Of a DNA stretch of 64,000 nucleotides, positions 40,169 to 55,100 are shown piece after piece. The notes under the pieces are model-generated. The model was not told the origin of the DNA. It ran no database searches and saw only the letters and a program-made list of their open reading frames with translations. Position 1 is the first letter of the stretch. Every line of letters begins with the position of its first letter. The DNA is from Parus major. Taxonomy: Eukaryota > Chordata > Aves > Passeriformes > Paridae. The stretch covers positions 3,346,281-3,410,280 of the forward strand of contig NC_031770.1 in assembly GCF_001522545.3 (NCBI RefSeq), written 5' to 3'. Position numbers and translations under genes: made by a program.

Positions 40169-43100
40169 GTGAGCGGCGGGGATGGGCGGGGGGAGCCCCC
40201 GGGGCCGCTGGCTCGGCTGTTCGCACCGCCGGGCTACAGCAGCCGCGGGTTGTTGGCGTGAGTCGCGGGGGGATCTTACGAGGCTGTTCCGTTCCAAGTG
40301 GATCTCTTGTGTCTTAAAACTGTGGAGTGGAAGCGGCTGGGTGTTAAATAGGCGCGGGGGTCTCGTGTTTGGGCTGCAGGCAACAGGCTGGAGGTTGGGT
40401 GATGCTCGTCAGGATCCCGTTTACATCGGAACTGTGAGAATGCAAATGAATGAGAAATAGTGATGGCACAAATGCAAAGTAATGCAGATAAGGGATCGCG
40501 CTTTGAGTAATTGCAACAAAAAGCACAATAAAGTTTCTAGAGGCTAAATTAGACCGAGTTCGTCATCCTTTCGGGAGGCGTCTCTCTGGTATCTTAGGAT
40601 TAAAAAAAAAAAACCCTAAATTTAAAACTTGGCTATACTAATTAGAATAGTATTTCTAGGCAAAGCTGCTTTTCAGAACCTGCGTGTGTGTTCTGTTCCC
40701 ACTTAGCCAGCTACGAACTTTCACTCCTGATGAATATACGTGTACTAACAATCGATGTGGAGAAAAAACAGCCGGTGTTGTGCTTTAAATGTTAGGATGT
40801 ATTTTAGATTGGCAACAATGAGGAGAGAGAAGTTTCGGGGTTTTTTTTTCTTCGCGTCTTTATGTATTTTCAGTGTAATTAGGAAGCAGATAAGGAATTT
40901 TTTCAGCGGGGGAAGTTTATAACTTCCTGGTACTAGCTAGCTTTTGTCGTGTGCTTTTTTTTTTTTTTTCTTTTAGTTGCCGTTTTGTAATGTAACACGA
41001 TAGTAAAGAGGAAGTTAGTGAGCGTTGTTTGGTCTCTGTTAGAATTTGTGCAGTTTCTGGGGCCGTAGGTAAATTACTGCGTTTCCAAATCAAATCCTGT
41101 TAGGTTTCCAGTTTCTTTTACTCAAACCGGGGTGTGCTGTAACAAAGCTTTCACTATCCTCTCTCTTTGCCTGAGGTGTTGCAGAAGGTTACAAGTGGAT
41201 AGATTCTTGCTTTTTTAGAAATGACAGACTTAGGGCCACCAGGGATTTGTTCGGAGCAGTGACATCAGAGTTAAAGGGTGACACTTCTCCCAGCTGGGTC
41301 TCATTGCAGTCACCTCGGGCCGGAGGGTTTCGGGTGATACTTTCACATCTTCCACAAAGACCCACAGCTGCTCTGCTTTCACATGCAGATGTTGATGGAG
41401 AGTCTGTTCACCGGGCACCCTGGCTGTGCAAGAAAATGACAAATTGGGCAGTTCCTCCAGAGTTGCTTGCTTGGAGCAAAGGAACGAGACAGAACCCTTG
41501 AGCGGCGGGCTGTCACTTTGCTTGGTGGCAGCGTGTCACGCTTCCTCCCTCATGTCACAGGCTGTGTTAAACTTTAAAACATGGCTTTCTTGTCATGGAG
41601 AGGTCTGATGGAAGTCTGCTCCGAGTTTTAGGGATTGTCCTTTTGTTCCTCTTTGTATTGCTCAAAATGTGAGAATAAAACACCCTTTAGTTCTTGGATG
41701 AGCATAACTGGCTGAACTCTCAGAGCTGTCACTGCTTCTGCTTCTTTTCCTTGCTGAACTCTCAGAGCTGTCACTGCTTTTACCTCTTTTCCTTGCATAT
41801 ATAATTGGGACACTTGATCTCCCATATTCTCTTTAAAATTATTCAGTGTTGTATTCAGGGCAGGAGGGGGAAAAAGCAATTCAATAATAAAAGATTGACA
41901 GACAGGTTATAATGTGTAGCACAATGTTTCTATTGCTAGCATGTGTATAGGCAATTAGAATTAATTACAAAGACAAATTAAACTTTTAAGAACTTAGATG
42001 AAGGATTAGCTAATTTTTTTTCTTTTCTCCTATTTCAAATGCTTTATGGAGTAGTTGTGGGCAGGCAGGTAATAAATATGAGTAGCTGTGCATTTCTCTT
42101 CCAGAATTAGTGAGTGTTTGGGTTTTGGCGTATCTCAGATTTGTTTGACAAGCAAAGTGAGACCTGAGGACAGGTCTGTAGTTACTGTGTGGGAGCTAAC
42201 ACACCTCTGTGTGTGTGTGAGAGAGCAGATTGTGAAATAGTTAAGCTGTGCCACTTGACAAGCACATTGCTGATTTACAGAAATAGGGAACACTGGACAC
42301 TCGGCTGCAGGGTGTTGGTAATGCCCCTCATCTGCACAAACACTTGTGTGTGTTTCCTCTCTACACAAAAACGTAATGACACTGATAATCACAGCAGAGA
42401 TGATAACGTGATTCTTGAATAGAGAGAGAGGCAGCCAAGACCAAATGAAGTTTAATGTTTAATCTCTGGAGGCTGCCGCGTCACCGAGCTTTACTTTCCC
42501 ACAAGCACACCTGCTGCCGAGCGGTGGCTTTACCTTCACTCACATTTGCTTCAACCACAGCCCTGTAAAGATCACTGAGCCCAGAGTTCTAAAATCAAGG
42601 GCTCTTGAGAGGTGAGAAAATAGCCCTCTCAAGAGAATATTAATAGAACATGAAGGGAAATCGTTGCTTAAAGCAGCAAGAGTTAAAGACCTCGAGTGAC
42701 TGCGCTCTTGTAGTTTCGAGTGGCGAGGCTCTGGCTAGTTTTGACAAATACGAAGTCTGTGGGTGTCCTGCATGTCTGCTTAGCAGCTATGTAAGCATGA
42801 GAATCTCCCAGTCAGAAGATTAGTAGGCACTTTGCTGTAATGTCATTTTAACCTGTAAAACAGATTTTTAATTTAGTATATGGATACTTGTGTTTGTGCT
42901 GATCAATGCAATAGCATAAGTAATTGGAAGTGTGAAAGTTAAAATAGCCATACACAAATGTGTGAGTGTGGTTTTGTGAGAAGCTCAGACTTCTGCTCTC
43001 CCTGAAACCAGCTTTACATCATTTCTAGGCTTTTTTGTCATCAATGCCTTCCTTCCCCTTCCCTTTTGCTGGACTTGCTTGTTTTCCAGAAAGAGAAAAT

Positions 43101-46100
43101 ATGCAAATCTCCTCTAACGGAGAGCTATGTAGAGAGTGGGGAAGTATCCAGAAAAGGGATCCTGAGTAACTGCACCTTGACTAGTGGCTAATTTGTATTT
43201 AACGTGACAGCTCATGGCTGGTGATAAGAAAGGTATTTAAAATCTACCTGATGGGAGGTGATCAGTTTAGAAGCTGCATTTTGACTGACTGTTAGAAAGG
43301 TCTGTAAAGAGTCCTGAACCACAGTTCCCAAAGGTTTTGACCTCAGACACAGTCTGAAGTGAAAGTGCATTGTGCTTTTCAAGGTTTTGCAGAGGCTCCC
43401 ATTGACGACCATCCCAGCACAAGAGCTGCTCTCACACAGTGGTGGAAGCAGTTCCAACGCTGCCTGTAGGTGTGTGACAGATAAATGTGCTTTCAGGTCA
43501 GACTGAGGTGATGTCTCTGATGCTGTTCTTTCCATCCATCCCTTCTCTGCTGCTCTTGATTACTTTATCTCTTAGGTTATAATATTTTCCTACTTTGGGT
43601 ATGAACTGCTGCAGCGCTGGAAATGTTCTGCGATCAACAAATCCCAGGGATAAAGTTCAAGCCTTGTGTTGGTAGGGGTGCCTAAACCATTGTAGGTGCA
43701 GCAAAAGAGAAGCCTTTATTATGGAGTTAGGGTTGGAATCCACCTCTTTGCCAAAGCCTGTGTGCTGTGGACTCACAGGCAGCATAGACCTTGGGCAAAA
43801 GGAAGTAGGGGTTCTTTTACCCTTTCAGCACTTTCAATATATTTAATAACTGTTTTGATTATTATGTTGAAGTCCAAGCACTTTTTTTTCAGTGCTGTGC
43901 CACAGGATATTGTCTGTCCTGTTTGTTTGTGATGCTCAGCCTTGCTTGAGGAGGATGCCATTATATGAAGATGACAGAGAGCTCAGTAGACATTTCCATA
44001 AGCTACGTTCTTCTGATCGTGTAGCACTGTGATGATTCAACTTCACCAATATTTACTCAGCCTCTGTTTGTTTTTCACATGCCATCCCACTGTTGTCACT
44101 GTTTGATTGACTGTCCTGTTTGATGTTCTCAGTGAGATATATTAAATAGCTTGTTACTGTCTGGCAATAAAACATCACTTGAAAAGTACTTACACTCTTG
44201 CTAAGTTCATGTCTTTCTAAGCCCCCCATTTAAGAGTTCTGCTGTCTCTTATTCTCATCTATCACTCTGTGTTTGCTGGAAACCTCCCATCTGACAAATG
44301 CCCAATAGCTTTTCTGAGGTTTCATTGTCTGGGGAGATACTGCAAGTAGAAACCAGCCCCGTGGGAGATGGGCAGCTCAAAATGTAGAATTCAATACGAG
44401 CAATCAGGTATTTTTTGGGCTCACAGTGATAGTATTCCTCCCAGTAGGGTGGGGTGTTTTTTTTGCATAATTTGAATAGTTTCTGCTGCACTGTGATAGG
44501 AGCTAAATCAATCAATTCTGAGCAAACATCTTCACTTTCAGAGGATGCTTAAGAGAGCACAGCAGTTGACAGCACCAGTGCTTGGAGAGGACAGCCATTC
44601 TTAAAACTGCATTATTCCTAAAAATGTTAAGCATTCCCTCAAAATAACGATTTGGGTTTTGTTGTACAAAGTCTTCTTTCATCAGACACATCTTCTATGA
44701 TGGTTATAAGAAGCTACATTCTAGATGAAATGGAGGGAAGGGTGTCTTTTTTTGCTAATTACTTCCGTGGCATTGGTACCATGGATCCATCCAAATCTGT
44801 TCTCTCCCCTTGTACCCCTTGTACCTTCAACATGTCCATGTACATAAAAATAGAGTAGATTTTCTGATAAGGTAGACCAAGTGGAACAATGGTAATGTGA
44901 ATCAGGAGTCGAGAAATTCTAATTCTTGCATCTTCTGCTGCTTTTTAAGCTCTACTGTGTCCTAACATTGAAAATATTTTATTTTTAAGGTGGCCTTGAG
45001 CCCTACATTGAAATATTTGAGCAACCCAGGCAAAGGGGCATGCGTTTCAGATACAAATGTGAGGGAAGATCAGCAGGCAGCATTCCAGGAGAACACAGTA
45101 CTGAAAACAATAAGACCTTCCCTTCCATCCAGGTAAACACCGCTTTTATCCGGGAATTACCATTGCCCACGTTACCGTGGTGCTCGTAGCTATGTGTTGG
45201 ACTCTGCACAGTAAATACAATGCTTTTCATCTCACGTTCTGGGATTCTTTCCTGGGCATGCAAATGGAGCTGCTGCAGAGTGGGAAAAGAGTTACTTGCT
45301 CCTGGTCACGAAAAGATTTGGTTTACAAAAAGAGGAGAAGGTGCAGAGGTGGTTTACAAAGCACTGCTAGAGGGGACGCAGTGAAGACTCGAGGTCTGGG
45401 AGCCACTCATTAGCAGCTTTCTCTGTAAGCACGTTTGCTCTGCTTTCTTAGTTAGGTGACGTGGGTTTGGTTTTACGGTTTGGACTGCAGCACAGATTTT
45501 GGGAGAGAGTTGAAGGAATTTGCCTAAAGAAGGTGGAAAGGCTTTGAAACGTTGCTGGGCACAACATGAAAGAAGGCGCTTTGTACGAGCGAACCATCGC
45601 CCGTGATGCGGCAAATGGGCTCTGCAAAAGACACCAGCGTGAAGTGTGTGAAGTCAGAACTTAAAAATGAACTGAGAAAGGGGAATTGTGTCCTCAGAGC
45701 ATCTGCAGTGATGATGAGTTGGGTGGTTGCACCATGGGTGGCGGGTTGGGAAATCCAGAGTGAAGGGATTCAGAGGAGCCCGGAGAGCTGCGATCAAAGC
45801 AGGGATGAGGACAGGGACAGTGGAGCTGGAATGGAACCACTTGGGCAGTAGCTTTCATAGGCTGGACAAAGGAGACCCCTAGACAGGTAGGGTAAGAGAA
45901 TAGAATTTCAGGTCCCCTATCTGATGTTTGAGTTGCCAGTATTTCCTTGATCTCTTTCAGTTTGGAGGAAGTCTGTCAGAGCTGAGATTAGAGGAGAAAG
46001 CTTACATTGAAATGGGAAGTTAGTTACGAGCGCTTGCCATCCTCCTGCCCAGGAACAGAGGCTGTGTATCTGTGTTTGCAGAGTGTGCAAGTATAAAAAA

Positions 46101-49100
46101 ACCAATGTGGAGCCCAAAAATGGAGTCTCTGGAATCACTGCAGGAACTGATAGAGAAGATGTGAAATATGACAAATATGAGATGTTTTATGCTGAGGCAC
46201 AAAAGCCCTTTAAGAGGGAAAGTTTGAGAAGGACAGTGTTGGCAGTCATGTGTTGAGCAGCAGAGTGAGTCTCTATTGCATAAAGCAGCTGTGGAAGCTG
46301 GTCCAGCCCTGGAGCCAGAATTACTAAGGGAAGAAGCAAAGAAGGTTTCCCTTTGACTATCACAGTGCCAGATTTGGTTAGGGAATGCAGGAAATGGAGA
46401 TGGTGCCAGACTCATTTTTTCAGCACTCTGCCAATTGAACAAGGAACTGTGTGGGCTGTTGGCAGGAGTAGAGGCTTGCACAGACTCTCAGCCTAAGTCT
46501 GTGTCAGGGCACAAGCTGAATGGGCTGAATCAAGCCTTGATTCCTCTTTTCTTGGGCTGTGCTGTACATGAAGGCCAGGCAGAACCCAAAGGGGAGATGG
46601 GACATGGGTATGTGACTATGCAAGCCTGGCCAAGTTTGTTCTTTTGAAAGGTGACTATTGATGACAGAGCTGATTTTACTGATAGCAGGTGATTTCTAGG
46701 TGAATTCCTGCCTCCCTGAAGCCCGTGGGAGGCTTTAGTGCTGATTGGGTTCCAGGGGAGTCCCCTCTAGAGATGGAAATGTGAAGAGAGGGGCCAGGAA
46801 GAGATTAAATTTCATGGTGTGGTTATGAAGATGAGCATCAAGGGGGAACTGGGGAACCAGAAGCTACTAGATGAGGCTTCATGTTCATGGGGCTGGGTGT
46901 GAAATGAGGGAGAAATGATGTAATGGTTGAAGAAAGTGAAGGAGCAGTGGAAGTACAATTTAAAGGGTAAAAAGTAACAGTGGCTTGTATGAAGACTGAA
47001 TAGAACCAAATTGAAGATAGATGCAAACAGATGATTACAGGTAAAAGAGCACAGTTCAAGTCAAAAGGTTTGAGGTGTTGACTAAAAAGGATTGTGATGG
47101 ATCCTTGGAGTCTCAGGAGGAGGAAAGAAAGGGAAGGAGAGGAACTGTGGAAGTGGAGGAGGAAAGCTCACCTCTGCACAAATGTGTGCCTGAGCAAGTC
47201 TTGTATTTGCTTTCAAGTTTTTATGTGTCAAGCAATTTAGGCCAAACTGTTTTTCCTCCTTTTTTTAATTTTACACTCCCCCACACTTGGTGACTTCACT
47301 GGTAGCCCTATGCTTGAGGTTGCTTTTATGCACCTGAGAAAGGAGCATTGAATTAGCTGATGACTGCTGTGAAAGCTCTGGTAGGAGCTTGAGACTTTGG
47401 TACTCCCCCAGCTTGAATGTAAGATTGAATACTCATCTGAGAATTAGTTGGGAAAAAACCCAACAGCTTCAGAGGGGATTGTGTCATGCTGTATCTGTTA
47501 AGATCCTCTTTCACTCCTTAGTGTTCCATGCACAGGTAAAATCCTCATCCCTGAAGCTTTTTGAGTTTTTTCCCCCTAAAATCCTTGGAGGTAGACTTGT
47601 TCTTCAAGTAACATTTCTGTATGGTCACCTGCATAGCTCTGGTGTTTCTTCCATAGAGCATTTCAGGATAAAATTTATTTTCTGTAACAGGTGGGGACTG
47701 ATACCTAAATTCTTGAAAATATCCTGCTTTTTTTTTGGTGGTTTTTTTTTTAGATTCTGAACTATTTTGGAAAAGTCAAAATAAGAACTACACTGGTAAC
47801 AAAGAGTGAGCCCTACAAGCCACACCCTCATGATCTGGTTGGAAAAGACTGCAGAGATGGCTACTACGAAGCTGAGTTCGGGCCAGAACGGCGAGTCCTG
47901 TCGTGAGTAATGGTGTTGCATGGGACTTTGATTAATTAAGCAAGTGATTTGCTAATCTTGTGTTTTAAAACTCATACTAATGATTAAAAATAGCAATTAG
48001 AATGCTGTCTTTGCTGTAGGTTACTAATCCATCTCTGGGAACTTCCCTTGGAAGTATTTCCTTCTTTTTTCAATGCTGCACTTGTGCTTTTTCTTTCCTG
48101 TCGCCCATTTCTTTATCCATTCTCCCAATGTCTGTCTTCTTTTCCTTTCTCCCACTTACTTTTTTTCAGCTTTGTTCATTAATACATCTCACTCTTGAGC
48201 ATGACTCTTTCCTGCATGTAAAAATGATGAGTAACAGAAAGGGTAGCAGCATTAGAATTCGTATTTCGTGGTGATGAGGGAAGTTCACATCTTCCATAGA
48301 AATTATATTTGGACTTTCTGGAGAAAGTTTGTTGTGGCTGAGTATCATGTAATCTAGAAGACAGTGGTTGTGACACATCTAGAAACGTGTTAGTATCTGT
48401 CACTGTCGTTGCCTGTTGTTTGGGTTGGGGTTTTTTGAGTGGAAATACAGATTCTACTCAGGCCCAGCTCTGAAGAGTAAGTGTGCCAGGGAAGGATCTG
48501 CTTGTGGATGCAGTGAGGAAAACCCAGGATGTGTTCTCAGAGCATTTCTCAGAGCTATTAAGAATATCTCAATTACAGTTGTGTTTGATGGTGTTTCCTC
48601 TAAGTTTACCAAGTCTCGTGTAACAAAATAAAAGCAGAATAAGCTGCAGCAAGCATGGAGTGATTATTGCTGGAGAGGGGAATTTAGAACTGGCAAGCTG
48701 TTTGTGGTTCACAGTTTGCAGAGAAGGAAATATGGAAGTAGGCTATTGCTTTGGGGTAAGCATAACTGACCTGGGAAGAAAATCAGGTAAATATTTCAGT
48801 GTATAAGTAGCTCTTACACACAGCTCTCAGGCCAATGGGATTCTGTTGGTGTTGGTGAAATTACTCCATGTTTACATGGGTTTAGTCAGTGGGACGCTAT
48901 GAAAGGAGAGAGCTGAAGACACATCTGTTTTGAAGGTGGTGATGGCCTGACAGTGAAATAAACAGTGGAGATGCTTCTTCAGCATCTAGCCCAGGCTCAA
49001 GGGATCACAGATGTGCTGCACTGTGTTCTGGTGGCACAGGGCACGCTGACTTGCAAACATCCTAAACTCTAACAGGACCTTGCACCTCCTTCTGACCACC

Positions 49101-52100
49101 CATTCACCAGCTTCCCCTTTGTCTTCTCAGATCAGGCTTCCTCAGCCAAGGTCAAAGGAAGTCCTCTGTTCTGGCCCATCCCACTTCCTCCCCTCAGCTC
49201 TGTGCCTGCTGATCCGAAGCAGAAAAGCCTGATTGCTTAACACCTTTCCTGGCCCTGTGTTCCCATCACTGAGTGCAGGAAGACACTGACGATTGTTTCT
49301 CCTTTTGGCATTTTTTGGTTGCACAAGGCTCACTGTGGAGGCACGAGGTGAGCCTGTTAGAGAGGCCATTGCAGGATGTCACACCAAGAAGCACTGGGAT
49401 GCTCTGCAAATATTTATTTGCAGATTGTGATTTCATCTCCTTTACGTGTTTGCATCGGGTCCTGTCCTTTGGCATAATGCCACACCTCTGTTTCACTTCA
49501 GGCACTGCTGCTTGTTTGCTCCATCCATAAATTCTTCTCAATATTTTTAGGATATGAGCCTCTCAGTTTCCTACAGAATAGTAAGTGGGCTGCTTTCATT
49601 TTATTGATAATGTGAAACTGTGAGCTTTGTGTTTGACACTGGAGATCCTGATGGGAGGAGGCTCGACACATTCCCTTTGAAATGTTTCCAGCATCGGTAC
49701 ACTCATTTTTTTTTAACAAATCATTGGTTGCTTTAAGATGAAAGAACAGTATGATCCATAATTGGATCTGGATGTTTAAAGTCATTTTCCTTTTTGTGGC
49801 TGGTGACTCAATCTTCACATTCTTCTCTTCAAGTCCATGTTGGAGAAAAGCTTCATCCAGTACTGGTGAGCAGGAGATGTCCTCTGTCAATAGTGATTCT
49901 GGCTCTTTACTCTTGCTGAGCATCCCAAATTGAGCAAAAATCCAACTTTTTTTTTTTTTTTTCTCCTCAGTACAAGTGGAATTATTAATCACAGATTTTT
50001 GGGCTGCTCTGAGTAATTACTCTGCTTTCTGCTGTTCAAAGTTCCCCATGTTTTAAAGTTCCCAAGCGTTTTGTTCTGCCTGTGGTATAATGATCTTTGT
50101 ACTGCTGCCCAAACTTGATCAGAGCCCTCCCTGGCCGAGACATCAAGGCAAGAGTATGAAAGTCAGAGCTTGTGGGGCTGCCTGTGTATTTTTACTTCCT
50201 AGTTTCCTCTCTCTACAAAGATGATATTGCCTTTTTAGATGTTTTTCAGTTTTTCTTTCTTCCTACTTCTCCCTCTCTCTTCTCGTTATCTCACTTGCTT
50301 CCTGTCAGCGCCCATCGATGTGAAACCCCACAGCCCTGCTGGGGCTCTTGGCAGTTCCTCCTCTGGCCCAGCCTCTGCTTAGGCGTGGTTAAACACACTT
50401 TCACTGTGACAGCTTAGAAAACATTGATAATCTGAGAATTTCAGGCTGCTGAAAAGCCTCCTGTCCATGAGAGGCTTCGTTTGGGGGTAAAATAAGGAAC
50501 TGCCCCTGTCTGTGGGCTTTGAAGTGTGCTTCAAACAGTCTGTGGAGTACAGTGGGTGTTCTGAGGAGGGGGAAATCATGTGTGCTGTGATCAAGCCCTA
50601 AAGAAAGTACTTCCTCCAGAAGCAGGTGGAAATAGGATTGCTCATCAAGGTACAGTCCCAGTCTGAGTGTCAGTAGCCACGATATGAAGGCAGGGTGCTT
50701 TAGTGAATTATGAGATGCTGCTGTGTTTAATTTTCCCTTAGGTCACGTCACGTTCAGTTTGCAAAGGAAGCCTGTGCCTTCCTCTAGTGAGCAGAGGTTC
50801 TGGAAGCAGAGCTTGGTGGCAGAGGGTTTGGCAGATGAGGGAGTTCAGGGAAATTAAACTTAACATCATGCTGGGATAGTCTTGTTCAGAAGTGTACAAG
50901 CACTCTTGGCAGGAACAAGGAGTATCTTTAGGTGCAGTAAGATGCTCTTGTGCTAAAGCAAAGAAGGTTTGTGGAGTTTCAAAGGAAGGGAAATAGCTGG
51001 GACTTCTTGAGAAAGATGCCTACTGGCATAACCCATCTTCAGAGCTTATTGTAACATCATGAAATACAGATTATTTATTTAATTCTTCTTTTTTTTTTTT
51101 TTTAACTTCCTGCTTTACATCCACTCAGCTTTGATGATGTCATGGTTTTTCCATGTGGGAAAGAGTCAGCCTGCCTGGGACTCCCCCCACCTCCTGCATC
51201 AGGGTGACCTGCACTTTTATGCAAATCAGGAGGAGCTGCAGCTCTTCAGAACTTTTCCATAACTATGTGAGATTTAAAAACCTGTTTTGACCTGTTAAAA
51301 AAAACACATTTATAATAGAATTTAAGATTTACATTCCTTGCTAAAAGCAGGAGAACAAATCCTTTAACAAATCCTTTAATACAAATTACCAGATTTATTT
51401 ATTGCAAAAATGATTGCCACTATAAATCACCCAAGACTGAGTATCTAACTTTTTAATCACACTTTTACTTTTAGGTTTTACTGCAGGGTAATAATTTTTA
51501 ATATAGAAATACATATAGAAATATGTTCTCAATAATGTAAATTATTTAGAATTTTTTTTAGGTTTTTTTTTTGTTTCTGTGTCTGCACTTACTTTAGGAA
51601 AAACAGCATCTCTGCTCTTCAGGTCTTGTACACCCTTCTCAAAAGAAGCTTTTAAAAATTTCTTCCACTGGATGTTATCACATTAATTAACATGAATATT
51701 TTATTTAATAGTCTACACTGAAGATGTTATTAGTTGCTGAAATCTTGCCACATATGCTTCAGTTTTCAGAACTTGGGCATTCAGTGTGTGAAGAAGAAAG
51801 ACCTGAAAGAATCCATTTCTTTACGAATCTCCAAGAAAATTAACCCTTTCAATGGTGAGTGGAAATCAGCTGATTCTCTTGGCAGGGTGATGGGGTTTTG
51901 TTTGTCCTGTCCTGCCTTTGCTTTTGTGTTGGAGCTCTCTTTCTGAGGAACAGTCTTCCCCTTCTGTGTCCCTCCCAGTCTTTCTTCCCAGTCATCACAT
52001 GATGACTCTATTTGGACAGTTGCCCCTTTTTTTTTATATATTGAGTTTTTGTGATTCCCAGCAGCAGTCTGAGTTGCTGCTTGGACAGAAGGAATGGGAT

Positions 52101-55100
52101 AGCAGCAGAAACCTTTCCTGGAAACTTCTACAAGTGTCTTGGGAGTTGGATTTCCCCACTTTTGGCAGTGATGAGAGCAAAAGACTGAATTAGCATAACT
52201 CTGCAACAACTTAAGCCAATACAAATCTCACTTGCCACTTTCTCTTCTCTTGCTGTGTTTTTGTGACCTGGTCAGGGGGTGGTAGCCCCTGGGAACTGCC
52301 CCTCACTCAATTTCACAACATGGGAGCTCAGAAATCCACAGCAGGATTGCAGTGTCAAGGCTGGGTTGGCCAGGGTTTGGAGCAGCCCGCTCTGGTGGGA
52401 GGTGTCTCTGCCCTTGGCAGGGGCTGGAACAAGATGATCTTTCAAGTGTCTTCCACCCCAAACCATCCTGTGATGCTGTGGTTGGGCTCATCAAGGTCAG
52501 AGGCAGGACCTGCTGCTGCAGAGCCACACCTGTGAGGGCTTGCCCACAGGGTTCTGTTTGATGTGACTGATCTGTGGGCTGCTCTCAGAAGGAGTCATCC
52601 TGCTCTTCCCTCCATCCCTGCTCACACACTCCCACCACTTTCCTCTCACCACCACGCGCAGGGGCTGCGTGGCCTCGCAGCGAGTTGCTCCAGTGGAAAA
52701 CCATCTTGAAAACAAAAATAAAAAGGAGAGTGGTTTCCCTTCAGATCGACTTGCTAAACCAACTCCCCTCACAGCAATTTAACTGCCAAGTTCTCTGCAC
52801 AGAGGGGGTGGGGAACACACTGCAAAGTTTTGGGCTAGCTGGAGTGGGACCAACACATGCAGAATGCAGGCACAACTGGGGGGAATTAGATGAAAAGCAT
52901 AAATACCCCCAAATTATTAGCTAAGCAGTGTCAATGTATTCATGTATTTCCCTAAGTGTGGCAGGGGCTCAGAGACACTTCCATGGGTTTTGTAATACCC
53001 ACAGAATTCTTGCTATATTCAGGTAAGATCCTTTATGGAGAGATGAGAGCTGGATTTCTGGCTGGCTTTAAAATGCATGTCCCTGAATCAGGACAAAAAG
53101 AAGGATGTTGAATTTATCACAGAATAAGAAATGTCCTAGATATTTTTCTTAATTTTGGAGCAGCTGTTTGGAATCGGGTTGATGGCCCTGATGACCCATC
53201 TGAACAATTACCCTAGTTATGATAACATTTGCACAGTGTTTTGACAAGACTTCAGTTCATCAGCACAATTTAAACACTTTAAGGGCTTGAATTATGTTGC
53301 CTTGACTCAGGCAGCTCTACCTTGATTTCAAACAATAAAAGGGGAACTTTTCTGTAGAAGGAAGTAGATTTTTACGGTTGGCACTTAACTCCAGATTCAC
53401 TAATAAATTCTGGGTGATTTTGCTTGCTTGTGCTTGATAGCATCCAGGCAGATCCTGGGCTGCTTCCCAGTAGTCCAGCAGTGGAGGAGGCCACTCCAGC
53501 AGAGGAGAGCGTGCCTGGGTGACACACAGGGCAGCAGCCTGCTCTGGGCAGGGGCTGTGCTGACAAGGGGCCGCTGGCAATCCCCAGCTGTGTCACTGCC
53601 CTTTGGCTCATGTTAACGTGTCAGCACAAAGAGCCACTTGAGAATGGCCTCCAGGGCAGTCCCACGCTGAGCAGAGCCTAGAAAGGCCTGGGACCAAGGT
53701 CTAATAAAACAGGATTAGTGACAGGAATATTTTTATGTGTTTGTTTAGTTGATCAGAACAGGGCTTTGTGAGCAGCAGTCACTGCAGCGTTTGCTGCTTG
53801 ATAAGGTTGAAAGTTTTATGTGTGGATTTAGTTTGTTTTTTAAGGTCAGAGGAGTGTTGGTACATTTTCCAGGATAGTGCAGGCTATGCTAAATCCATCC
53901 TGCATTGTGCTTTACCTCTGTGTCTTCAGAAAGGCATCTGACATCCCTGTTCAGAGACATTCCGGAGCTGTGCATCCTCTAAGCAGGTCGCAAGTTGGTG
54001 TTACTCATTTCTCCTATGACATCATCAAAGAAACTTCATGGAAAACGAGCCTTCAGGGTGCTTGTGTGTTGGTTGCCTTTTCCTTCTCTTTCCCACTTTA
54101 TTCTGGAACAAATATTCCCTGTCCTGAGCCTCCTTTTGGGAAAGAGAGCTTCAGTATTGACCCTGAACAATTGATGCCTGCCTCAGAATCCCTGGCTGGT
54201 TGGAATTGGTTTGCGGATCGCTGCCGCGTGCCCAGCTGGAGGTGTCTGCGTCGGAGTCATTCTGCAAGTGTACCTGTGTCAGGCTGTCTCCCTGTGAATT
54301 CCCAGTGTTGGCTGGCAGCCTTTATCCCTTGTGAAGTTCAGCACAGGCTGTAGGAGCTGTGTGCATTCACTAGGGTGGATGACTTGCAATCAGGTTGCTC
54401 CTCTTGCGTTAGCCTTGTTTGGGAGAGAGGGAATTGCTGTTTCCGCACCGTGTTCACAATCTGTTGTGTTCCCAAAGCACATCCTATATATTTTTGTCAT
54501 CTAACAATCTCAAGAATTCTAGAAATCCCTTTAGCCTCTCATGTCTGAGCACTCCTGGGAAATGGGGCACGATGTCAGCCTAACATGTAACTAGGACTCC
54601 TTGGCATGGTGGTGATGATACAAATAGCACATGGTGATACAAACAGCAGAAGGAGCAGAGTTACTCCTCCAGTGGAGCTGGTCCATGTCTGCTTTCTATG
54701 GTGTTTGTTTTCTTTTAGGAGCTGTTGAGTTGTGCCATATCCTTGTCTTCCCATGCACTGTCTGATGTACAGCCAACTCAAATTAAAAGAAGAGCCAATT
54801 TTCAGTTAAGAGCTTTTGTGAGTGGGTGTGACTTGACATAGAGACAACAATTGAGTTAATAACAGCTCGAGTTAATTGTCAATGAGGAAAAGCCCTAAGT
54901 GTTTTCTTTAAATTAGGGAAAAACTGTACTCAGTGCAGTGTTACAGAGGACTGACCTTTTTCCAGCCAAATGCGTGACGGCGTGAAAACCCCGGACTTGT
55001 CTTGGAGTGAGAACCCCGGAGAATCGCCAAATTCCAGGCAGCTTTTATCAGAGGGGATAACCTGACTTTCCCTGGAGCTTGCCAGGTTTAAGCTACCTGC

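Larger units (their letters stand above)
39865..40300 (+). promoter_or_regulatory. REL: CpG-rich REL promoter and 5' UTR
   Basis: G+C- and CpG-rich sequence surrounds the REL start codon at 40,162. It has an Sp1-like GCCCGCCCGCCCC at 40,027-40,039, a consensus kappaB site at 40,042-40,051 and no evident TATA box. A 75-base run of N (39,932-40,006) hides part of it. Confidence 0.85.

Noticed and set aside
46020..46481. 153-codon minus-strand open frame in REL intron 2
   Set aside because: No similarity I recognise, no splice or promoter context, and length within chance expectation.
49498..49992. 164-codon minus-strand open frame in REL intron 3
   Set aside because: No recognisable family. 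A frame of this length is expected once or twice by chance in 64 kb read in six frames. It has a lysine run from a poly(T) tract.
53877..54353. 158-codon plus-strand open frame in REL intron 4
   Set aside because: No recognised domain. It is intronic and sense to REL with no supporting splice signals.
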